DNA of 64,000 bases. It comes from Mycobacterium sp. 236(2023) (lineage in GTDB: Bacteria > Actinomycetota > Actinomycetes > Mycobacteriales > Mycobacteriaceae). The DNA lies in contig NZ_JARSBP010000003.1 in assembly GCF_029623955.1 (NCBI RefSeq), positions 310,001 through 374,000 on the forward strand, read 5' to 3'. Both the position numbers and the translations under genes were made by a program. Below are positions 25,235 through 31,923 of this stretch, in pieces (positions within the stretch are counted from its first letter, which is position 1; each line of letters begins with the position of its first letter). The notes under the pieces are model-generated. The model made no database searches and was not told where the DNA came from. It was given only the letters and a program-made list of their open reading frames with translations.

Positions 25235-27292
25235 TCAGATCTTCGAGAGGTCGGTCTCCATCAGCATGATGTTGTAGTCCGACCACAGCGACAGGTTCCA
25301 GTAGAGCTTCGAGCCGACGCCCTCGGTCGACGGTGACCACGGGTGCAGCATCGGGGCGTAGATCCCGCCGGTCTGCTGGTTCATCAGAACGGTGGCGTCC
25401 GACCACACACCCTCGGGCGTATCTGACGTACGCATCACGATCCTGTTGGCCTGGTCGCCGTAGAGCACGACGTACTTCTTCAGGTACTCGTTGTACTGCA
25501 CCGACATCTCGCTCACGGTGTAACCCGGCTTCGTGATGCCGAACAGACCGCCGGATTTGCCGATGATCGCCGACGCCGACGACGGGCTGCCCTTGACCCA
25601 CCGGGCCGGCGTGGTGCTCCCGAACCAGCCCTTCGTCGCCTTCTTGTAGTACTCGTACTGGGACACGTTGAGCACGTTGTCCTCGGTGACGCGGGCCAGG
25701 TAGGCCGCGCCCTGGCGCCCATTGGGGGTGCCGTAGACGTACACGTACCCGTCGTCGCCCTTGACGTACGCCGACTGCTGGAAGTTGCGATTGCCGCTCA
25801 AGAACGAGTTGTAGCGCACGCTTTCGGGTGCCACGGTGAAGTTCTCGCCGTTGTCGTAGGAGTAGGCGACCGCCGAGTAGTTCGTGGTCCACCGGCCCGC
25901 CTGGCCCCACTTGGTCACCGACATGAAGCTGACGTACTGGGTGACGCCGAACTTGGCCAGCGGATCGTCGGGCGTCACGATCGAGACGCCCGCGGTGGGG
26001 ATGAGGGTGACCGAGCCCGGCAGCCACGATGGCCGGTTGATGATGGGCCGCGCCTGGGTGGGGCCGTCCAGCGGTGCGCCGCCGAACATGTTGCCGTTGA
26101 ACCACTCTCCGTTCCGGATGGTTATCCCATCGGACAGGTCGTGGTCGTTGCTGCGGAACAGCGTGTTGTAGATGTGCCTGCCCTGCATGCCCGGGAGGCC
26201 GAAACTGTCACCGACGGCGATCAGAATCTGGCGCTCGTCGATGTTTGGGGTCGTCGGATCGTCGACCATGCCGTTGTCCCACATGATGCCGAGGTCGGTG
26301 CCGTAGATGTTGAATCGGCCCGGGATGTTCGCGTAAGGGCCCGTCACCCAGTCGATGAACTTCGTCGAAGCGCTGACTTGCGGGTTGAGCCACGGGGAGT
26401 TGGCCGCCGCCAGCGCTGCAGCAGACGTCGAGTCGGTCAGCGCGAGGCTCGTCGGTGCGACCGCGCTGCTGCGCGGAGCGTTGGTGGTGCGCGCGGTGAA
26501 CAGGGTGTCGAGCTCGCGGCGGGCGAACGCCATCAGTGCCCACAGGAACGGCGGCTGCGGCTCGTCGCCGGGCTTGGTGTCGGCCTTCTGGTGCGCCCAG
26601 TCGATCATGCTGTTGACGACGTTGACGATCGCCGTGATGAGGTTCGGCTTCTTCGTGGTCGCTTCGTCGTCTTGGTCGCTGCCCAGCAGGGCGGTGACGG
26701 TGGTCGCGGGGTTGGTCGATGTGGGGCTGGTCGATGTGGAGTTGGTCGATGTGGAGTTGGTCGATGTGGGCGCGTCGGTGACGAGCGTGACCGTCTTCCC
26801 GTCCTGCGGGGGCACCCCGGGGTCATCGGCCTTGTCGATGTCGGCCTTCGCGGCCTTCGTCGCCTTGGTGGTCTGGCTTTCCTCGACGTCGTCACTGGCG
26901 GGCTTGGTGGCGGGCGTCTCGTCTTTGGGAACGTCGACAGGAGCCGGGTCCTCGACGGGGTCCGACTCGTCGGCTGGCTCGGGCTCTGGCTCGGGGTCGT
27001 CCTCGTCCTCGTCGATAGGGTCATCCACCTCAACGGTGTCCTCGCCCTGTTGCTCCGTCTCGTCGTCCGAGCCCGCGGCCGGTTCGGAGTCATCCTTCGA
27101 CTCGGCCGCCTTGTCCGCCGCCTCGGAGCTGTCGTCCGTCTTGCTCTGTGACGTTGCTGACACCGAGGATTTCGTCGCCGGCGAGTCGGTGTCATCGGCC
27201 CACGCGACGCCGTGTCCTGCAAATACTGCTGATCCGACGCCCAGCGCGACGGCCAAACCGCCGACCCGACCGACGTACGCTGCGGTGCCCAT
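25235..27292 (-). CDS. Secreted DUF4185-domain protein with acidic Ser/Thr-rich N-terminus
   Basis: 685 aa. A signal peptide (YVGRVGGLAVALGVGSAVFAGHGVAWA) is followed by about 200 disordered residues rich in Asp, Glu, Ser and Thr, including a TSTNS-type repeat and a run of alternating Glu-Pro. From about residue 310 the DUF4185 domain appears: VAVGDSFGLPGMQGRH, RNGEWFNGNMF and NQQTGGIYAPMLHPWSP, a glycosidase-like five-bladed fold as far as I know. The probable place is the cell envelope. Substrate unknown. The TreS, Ldt and VanX-like genes nearby also deal with envelope sugars or peptidoglycan, but no direct link is visible. The start is the first ATG of the frame. Confidence 0.78.
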   Translation of the reverse strand: MGTAAYVGRVGGLAVALGVGSAVFAGHGVAWADDTDSPATKSSVSATSQSKTDDSSEAADKAAESKDDSEPAAGSDDETEQQGEDTVEVDDPIDEDEDDPEPEPEPADESDPVEDPAPVDVPKDETPATKPASDDVEESQTTKATKAAKADIDKADDPGVPPQDGKTVTLVTDAPTSTNSTSTNSTSTSPTSTNPATTVTALLGSDQDDEATTKKPNLITAIVNVVNSMIDWAHQKADTKPGDEPQPPFLWALMAFARRELDTLFTARTTNAPRSSAVAPTSLALTDSTSAAALAAANSPWLNPQVSASTKFIDWVTGPYANIPGRFNIYGTDLGIMWDNGMVDDPTTPNIDERQILIAVGDSFGLPGMQGRHIYNTLFRSNDHDLSDGITIRNGEWFNGNMFGGAPLDGPTQARPIINRPSWLPGSVTLIPTAGVSIVTPDDPLAKFGVTQYVSFMSVTKWGQAGRWTTNYSAVAYSYDNGENFTVAPESVRYNSFLSGNRNFQQSAYVKGDDGYVYVYGTPNGRQGAAYLARVTEDNVLNVSQYEYYKKATKGWFGSTTPARWVKGSPSSASAIIGKSGGLFGITKPGYTVSEMSVQYNEYLKKYVVLYGDQANRIVMRTSDTPEGVWSDATVLMNQQTGGIYAPMLHPWSPSTEGVGSKLYWNLSLWSDYNIMLMETDLSKI
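26711..26770. repeat. Four 15-bp tandem repeats in the DUF4185 gene
   Basis: Four consecutive 15-bp units of the type GTTGGTCGATGTGGA run from 26711 to 26770 (units 1 and 4 end in G, unit 2 begins GCTGG). They encode the TSTNS / TSPTS repeats. Copy number could vary between strains and change the length of the exported linker. Confidence 0.85.
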
Positions 27293-27751
27293 GAAATCCC
27301 TTCAGTCCAGCCCTGTCCGACCCCCGTCGTCGGTGACCATTCAATCGCATTCACCTGGGGCCGGCGAGCAAAAGATTAAATCGCTGCAGCATTCGTTTCG
27401 TTACTGTGACCATGCAGAATTAGCGATACGCCCAGGCATCGCGGTTCTTCAGCAAACAGAATCTGCGTTGTACGCCCTGATCCCGCTGTGCCTATCCGCA
27501 GAGGCTGACCGCCCCGGCTACGTCGTCGACGCGGCGCATGTCGCCGGTGCTCGGCAGGTCGGCAAGACGTTGCGCACAATCGGGCCACGGCTCGAGATCA
27601 GGTGCTTGGCGAAGCCCGGGGACCGGCCCCGTCGCGATGCGAACGGCCAGGGAGGTGAGCTGTTCGATGCTTTGCGGCGCGGGGCGGCCTCGGCGCGACG
27701 CCACGACAGACCCCGGATAACCTCGGTGCGACGACCTCGACAACCGGGAAG
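27293..27751. other. Long intergenic region without a supported gene
   Basis: 459 bp between the divergent DUF4185 gene and AEC transporter gene. It has somewhat AT-richer DNA near 27360-27440 (AAAAGATTAAATCG) that probably holds the DUF4185 promoter. A minus-strand frame of 83 codons (27492-27743) has no signal peptide, motif or convincing ribosome site. No tRNA or clear hairpin is seen. Confidence 0.5.
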
Positions 27752-27760
27752 GTGGCGCAC

Positions 27761-28678
27761 GTGCTTGCGGTGCTGCAGGCGTTCACCGTCATCATCGTGG
27801 TGATCGTCGTCGGTGCGATCGTGGGCTGGCGCGGTGTGCTCGGCGACAACGCCAAGACGGTCCTCAACCGCACGGCCTTTCACATCGGCGTGCCCGCGCT
27901 GCTGCTCATCAGCCTCGCCGACGCGCAACTGGATCAGGTGTTCTCCGAGGCCCTGCTGGTGTCGGCGATCGGTGCGGTCGTCGTCTATGCGGCATATTTC
28001 GGCATCGCGACGGCGACTCGCCGGCCGCGCGGGGACGCGACGGTCGGAGCGATGCTGGCGTCGGTCGTCAATGCGGGCAATCTCGGGATTCCGATCAGTG
28101 CCTATGTTCTCGGCAGCACCGCCGAGGTGTCGGCGCTCATCCTGTTCCAGACGGTGGTTCTCGTCCCGATCAGCCTTGGTCTTCTTGATTCCGCTGCAGG
28201 GCAACGAGTTTCGATGACCCGTCGGTTGGGTGCGCTTCTTGGAAATCCCATCATCGCGGCGAGTGCGATCGGTCTGGCGCTGGCCATGACCGACATCGAC
28301 ATTCCGCAGGCGTTGCATGACCCGCTGGAACTGCTGGCTGCCCTCGCCGTGCCCACGGTGTTGCTCGCTTTCGGGATCTCTCTGACTTCGCGAGGCTCCG
28401 AGGCAGGTACAACCGACCGCGGTCTGCTGATCGTGGCGGTGCTGTTCAAGTTGGTGGTGATGCCTGCGCTGGTCTACGGCCTGGCGCGCTTCTGCTTCGG
28501 GGCCGATCAACACGAGTTGTTGGTGGTGACGGTGCTCGCGGCGTTGCCATCTGCGCAAAACATCAACACGTACGCCGGACTCTATCAGCGCGGCGAGAAG
28601 CTGGCCCGAGACGGCACGCTCATCAGCACGCTGCTCTCGGTGCCGGTGATCCTCGTCGTCGTGCTGCTCACGGGCTGA
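27761..28678 (+). CDS. AEC-family (auxin efflux carrier-like) transporter
   Basis: 305 aa membrane protein with about ten hydrophobic spans. The N-terminal half has FTVIIVVIVVGAIVGW and FHIGVPALLLISLADAQLD; the centre has SVVNAGNLGIPISAYVLG, the conserved asparagine-containing break of the AEC/PIN fold; the C-terminal half has LPSAQNINTYAGLY, the matching second break. Such transporters export or import organic acids or amino acids; the substrate is not deducible. GTG 27761 is preferred because GGGAAGG lies 8 nt upstream; GTG 27752 abuts that site. The last 11 bases overlap the broken convergent gene at 28668. Confidence 0.82.
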   Translation: MLAVLQAFTVIIVVIVVGAIVGWRGVLGDNAKTVLNRTAFHIGVPALLLISLADAQLDQVFSEALLVSAIGAVVVYAAYFGIATATRRPRGDATVGAMLASVVNAGNLGIPISAYVLGSTAEVSALILFQTVVLVPISLGLLDSAAGQRVSMTRRLGALLGNPIIAASAIGLALAMTDIDIPQALHDPLELLAALAVPTVLLAFGISLTSRGSEAGTTDRGLLIVAVLFKLVVMPALVYGLARFCFGADQHELLVVTVLAALPSAQNINTYAGLYQRGEKLARDGTLISTLLSVPVILVVVLLTG

Positions 28679-29159
28679 TCGACGCTCTCAGCAGGTGCGC
28701 GAATCCGTTGGCGGTGAGGTCCGCCCGCAACAGCGGGCTCGGGCGGTTTTCGAGCAGCCAGGCTTGGAGGGTGCGGGCCTGCTGGTCCCGCGGGGCGTCG
28801 GTCATACCGGCGTGATCGAGGATGAAGTGGCACAGGGTTTCCGCACCGTAGCCTCCCAGCGCGACGGTGTGCCGGCCGCGCTGGACGTCGGCAGTCAGCG
28901 TGTGGATCTCCAACCACGGGGCGAACCACGGATCGCCCGCATCGAGCCTCCCCGTGCGCTGGAATCACGCCTGGAACTCGTCGAACAGGTTGCCCGGCAG
29001 AGCCAGGCGATGGCAGACCGCGGTCCGCAGGGCCGTCGCGATCGTCAGCAGCGGCTCCGACGTGTGCAGGGTGACACACATTGTCGACCGGTCCGCGTCG
29101 GTCAGGTGAGGATCGACGATGTCCCACAGCGACTCGGCCAACTCGAAGTCGCTCAGCAT
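28668..29159 (-). pseudogene. Conserved hypothetical gene interrupted by one in-frame TGA
   Basis: Two pieces lie in the same frame: MLSDFELAESLWDIVDPHL to NLFDEFQA, then TGA (28965-28967), then FQRTGRLDAGDPWFAPWLEIH through to HLLRASISP. Read through, it is a single 163-codon protein with no gap or shift, helical and soluble; I do not recognise its family. TGA most likely replaces TGG (Trp). Start ATG 29159 has GAGGG 5 nt upstream. A promoter-like TACTAT and the 20-bp element shared with the Ldt promoter lie just upstream, so expression is still specified. It may be a recent nonsense mutation, a sequencing error, or a protein restarted at a downstream codon. Confidence 0.65.
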
Positions 29160-29202
29160 CACGTCCCTCTACCTGCTCGCGTCCCTGGATCTACTGATGC
29201 CC

Positions 29203-29230
29203 ATAGTACGTATCTGCTACGTAGATAACA
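29203..29230 (-). promoter_or_regulatory. BlaI-type operator with -10 upstream of the broken gene
   Basis: TACGTATCTGCTACGTAGAT (29207-29226) contains two TACGTA hexamers 11 bp apart and matches 16 of 20 bases of the element in front of the Ldt gene. On the minus strand TACTAT (29203-29208) is a good -10 that overlaps its edge. A winged-helix BlaI-type repressor encoded 1 kb away is the likely binder. Confidence 0.6.
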
Positions 29231-29249
29231 GGTGGCGCGTCGGCTCAGG

Positions 29250-30167
29250 TCAGGAATGGCAGAAGAAGACCAGGAGGGCAGGCGCCGCGATCATCGCGGC
29301 CAGGGTTCCGGAGAGCACGACGCGCTCGCGCAGGAGGCTCCGCCGCTTCGGCGGCGTCGCGAGCCGCTCCGCGCGCGCCACCACCGCGGTGTCGGCGGCG
29401 GCCAGCGCCGCGCCGCCGGTCCGCGGAGCCCCGGCCAGCGCAACCAGGCCACTGAGCAGCGCGTCGCGACCGTGCCCACGGACAGCGACGTCGTCGGCAC
29501 TCATCTCAACCAGCCGCCCCACCGAGTTGACCGCCGCTGAGAACAGCGGCAGCGCAGGCACGGCCGACGCGAGTGCGCGCAGCAGCATCATCAGCTGCGG
29601 GTGGCGTCCGCTCAGGTGGGCCCTCTCATGTGCCAGCACCGCGGCGAGTTCCGGTTCTGTCAGGCTCTTCACCGCGGCGCTGGTCACGACGATCGCATCG
29701 GGCCTGCCGGCAACGCAGTACGCGGCGGCATGGTCGGTGTGGACGAGGACAACCCCAGGTCGGTGCGTGGGGGAGCCGACGAGGCGGGCCTCACGCGCGT
29801 GCTCCTGGCTGCGGCGCCAAAACCGTTGCAGCGCAGTGGTGATGCGTCTGGCTGACAGGAGTGATGCCGCGATGGCGGTGAAGCCTGCGGCGCCGAGCGC
29901 GACATCGCCGCCCCAGCCGAGATGGTGCAGAGCCAGGATGATCTCGGTGCAATAGCGCACCGGATCGACCGAATGGGGCCCGAGAAGCTCGCGCACGATG
30001 CCGGTGGATCCGGCGATCCAGGCGGCGATCGCCACGCCGATCGCCGTCAGCCACACCGTCACGGCGAGCCTTGGGCTGCCCCCGGTGCCGGTGACGCGAC
30101 GCAGGACGGCGGGGGCCAGCCAGCCGAGCGTCGCAGCGTAGACCAGCAGGCAGATCGCGGCGTTCAT
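29250..30167 (-). CDS. BlaR1/M56-family membrane metallopeptidase
   Basis: 305 aa. Membrane helices at about 3-22, 33-52, 72-104 and a last one at 288-302 (SGTLAAMIAAPALLVFF) surround a cytosolic zinc peptidase with H180-E-R-A-H184 and E221-x3-D225. No extracytoplasmic penicillin-binding sensor domain is present, so it is a short BlaR-like protease, as in the M. tuberculosis BlaI/BlaR pair (Rv1845c type). Expected job: on a cell-wall signal, inactivate the BlaI repressor. Start ATG overlaps the blaI stop (ATGA), which supports a two-gene unit. Confidence 0.85.
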   Translation of the reverse strand: MNAAICLLVYAATLGWLAPAVLRRVTGTGGSPRLAVTVWLTAIGVAIAAWIAGSTGIVRELLGPHSVDPVRYCTEIILALHHLGWGGDVALGAAGFTAIAASLLSARRITTALQRFWRRSQEHAREARLVGSPTHRPGVVLVHTDHAAAYCVAGRPDAIVVTSAAVKSLTEPELAAVLAHERAHLSGRHPQLMMLLRALASAVPALPLFSAAVNSVGRLVEMSADDVAVRGHGRDALLSGLVALAGAPRTGGAALAAADTAVVARAERLATPPKRRSLLRERVVLSGTLAAMIAAPALLVFFCHS

Positions 30168-30571
30168 GACGCGGGGGAGCGGCGCGTGACCTTGCGCAGG
30201 GCCGCGCGCAGGCGCGCGGACTCGTCGTCGTTCATCTGTTCCAAGAAGAAGTTCAGGACCAGATCGGCGTCGCCACCGGAGTGGAACGCGTCACGCATCA
30301 GGATCGCGGAACGCTCTTCCCGTGTCATCGTGGGCCAGTAGCTGTAGGCCTTGCCGACGCGCCGGCGCTCCAGCCAACCCTTGCGGTGGAGGTTGTCCAT
30401 CGTGGACATGACTGTCGTGTAGGCGATTTCGCGTTCACCGGTCAGTTCGTCGAAGACTTCGCGGACCGTGACCTCGTGCGAGGGATTTCCCCCGTCGCTT
30501 CGCTCGCCCCAACTGGCCCACACGCGGTCCATGACCACGGCCTCCAGATCGCCGAAACCTCGCTGCTGCAC
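30164..30571 (-). CDS. BlaI/MecI-family transcriptional repressor
   Basis: 135 aa from the GTG at 30571 (VQQRGFGDLEAVVMDRVW). A winged helix-turn-helix spans about residues 5-80 (TVREVFDELTGEREIAYTTV, MSTMDNLHRKGWLERR), followed by the dimerisation helices (ILMRDAFHSGGDADLVLNFF). BlaI repressors bind TACA/TGTA-type dyads and are cleaved or released by BlaR-like peptidases. Thirteen nt separate it from the Ldt stop, so it is the middle gene of ldt-blaI-blaR. It has no own promoter that I can see; two matching dyads at 31870 and 29203 are its probable targets. Confidence 0.87.
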   Translation of the reverse strand: MQQRGFGDLEAVVMDRVWASWGERSDGGNPSHEVTVREVFDELTGEREIAYTTVMSTMDNLHRKGWLERRRVGKAYSYWPTMTREERSAILMRDAFHSGGDADLVLNFFLEQMNDDESARLRAALRKVTRRSPAS

Positions 30572-30584
30572 AGTCCGACCATAA

Positions 30585-31838
30585 CTAACTGCGCAGCGCA
30601 CTGCCCTGACTCCACTGATCCCAGGGCAGCGACCAGTCGCCGTTCTGCCACTGCTCCAGTGGCTCTCCACCGGTGTTGCGCACCTCGACGACATCGCCTT
30701 CCTGCGCGAATTCGAAGAACCACTCGGCGTTCTCGGGGCTGAGGTTGAGGCATCCCGCCGACACGTTGGTATTGCCCTGCGCCCAGACAGTATCCGCGAG
30801 CTCGTGGAGGTAGATGCCGTCTGGACTGATGCGGACGGCGTTCGACACGTTCAGGCGATAGCCCGACGAAGAACCGACCGGCAGGCCGTAGGTCGACGAG
30901 TCCATGACCACCGAACTGTCCTTCTCCATCACCGTGTAGGTGCCCGCCTGCGTCCAGAAGTGGATCGTGGTGCCGCCGACCGTCTCGGTGCCGCCGCGGC
31001 CCATCGACGTCGGCATCGTCCGGACCAGCTTGCCGTTCTGAAAGACGCTGACCTGCTTGGTCGCGTCGTCGGCGACGGAAACGCGCGCATCCCCGATGCG
31101 GAAGCCGACCTTGCTGTCCTCCTGGCCGTAAACGCCGCCGCCGAGATCGGTGCCGTAGATGCCGGCGTCGACGGTGACCTGAGTGCCCGGGGGGTAGTAC
31201 TCACGCGGACGCCAGTGCGCCTTGCGGTCGTTGACCCAGTACCAAGAGCCTTCGACGCGGGGTGTGGTGGTGACCTTGAGTTGACGCTCGGCTGCTGCGC
31301 GATCGGAGATGTCGGCATCGAAACGCGCGACCACCACCATGCCGACGCCGTAGGTCGCGCCGTCAACGAGCTTCGCGCCGGACGTGCCGTGCAACGAGAC
31401 GGAAGTCTGCTTGGCGGGTGCGACCGTCGAGAAGCGTGAAATCTCTTTGGCAACAGTTGAATCCGTGCCAAGTCCGGTGGCCTTCACGGTGTAGGTGCGG
31501 CCGTAGCCGAGCGGCTCGGCCGGCGTCCACTCGCGGCCGTCGGCGTCTATCGCGCCCTTGACCCGCCTGCCTTGCTCGTTCGTCATCTCGACGTCGGTGA
31601 TGGTGCCTGACGTCGCGGTCACCCGCACGGAATCGACGGGGCGGATTCCGTGTTCGTCGCCCTCGGAACGGATGATCAGTTTCGCCGGCGCCGGTGGTTC
31701 GGCCAGGGACTCCGCGTCGGCGGCGGTCGTCATGGCCTGCTGCTGCTCGACGGGCGCACCGCTCTGCGTCGCGACGAACAGGCTGACCGACATGATGGCG
31801 AGCAGGATCGCGAGCCGGCTGCGGCGGGGCGTGGTCAG
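30585..31838 (-). CDS. L,D-transpeptidase with Ig-like domains, probable CTG start
   Basis: 417 aa from CTG 31838. Two Ig-like domains (about 50-265) precede the YkuD catalytic domain with His345 and Cys363 in NVSAGCLNLSPENAEW, and the C-terminal DWSLPWDQW found in mycobacterial Ldts, which make 3-3 peptidoglycan crosslinks. The usual SHGC motif reads SAGC. The first ATG (31793) would cut the membrane anchor in half; CTG 31838 has GGGAG 5 nt upstream and restores RRSRLAILLAIMSVSLFVA. No ATG, GTG or TTG lies between it and the upstream TAG. There is no lipobox. It heads the ldt-blaI-blaR operon. Confidence 0.8.
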   Translation of the reverse strand: MTTPRRSRLAILLAIMSVSLFVATQSGAPVEQQQAMTTAADAESLAEPPAPAKLIIRSEGDEHGIRPVDSVRVTATSGTITDVEMTNEQGRRVKGAIDADGREWTPAEPLGYGRTYTVKATGLGTDSTVAKEISRFSTVAPAKQTSVSLHGTSGAKLVDGATYGVGMVVVARFDADISDRAAAERQLKVTTTPRVEGSWYWVNDRKAHWRPREYYPPGTQVTVDAGIYGTDLGGGVYGQEDSKVGFRIGDARVSVADDATKQVSVFQNGKLVRTMPTSMGRGGTETVGGTTIHFWTQAGTYTVMEKDSSVVMDSSTYGLPVGSSSGYRLNVSNAVRISPDGIYLHELADTVWAQGNTNVSAGCLNLSPENAEWFFEFAQEGDVVEVRNTGGEPLEQWQNGDWSLPWDQWSQGSALRS

Positions 31839-31869
31839 GGCTACTCCCAGCTGGGTCGTCGAGGGTGGA

Positions 31870-31892
31870 ATCTACGTATCTCCATAGTAGAT
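31870..31892 (-). promoter_or_regulatory. BlaI-type operator with -10 upstream of the Ldt gene
   Basis: TACGTATCTCCATAGTAGAT (31873-31892) is the partner of the element at 29207, with outer arms ATCTAC / GTAGAT. TACTAT on the minus strand (31884-31889) is a plausible -10 inside it. It sits 32 nt upstream of the proposed CTG start and so controls ldt-blaI-blaR, giving autoregulation. Confidence 0.6.
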
Positions 31893-31923
31893 GACGGGAA
31901 GAGCCCGGAGCTCTGTCGCGAGG

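Noticed and set aside
27492..27743. 83-codon minus-strand frame in the long gap
   Set aside because: No ribosome site, no motif and overlap with the AEC promoter region; could be chance.
28965..28967. TGA read as selenocysteine
   Set aside because: No hairpin typical of a bacterial SECIS follows the codon, the flanks do not look like a redox site, and mycobacteria of this type are not known to use selenocysteine in such proteins.
25235..31892. Vancomycin-resistance or beta-lactamase cluster
   Set aside because: VanX-like and BlaI/BlaR-like genes occur, but there is no VanH/VanA ligase pair or beta-lactamase gene in the interval.
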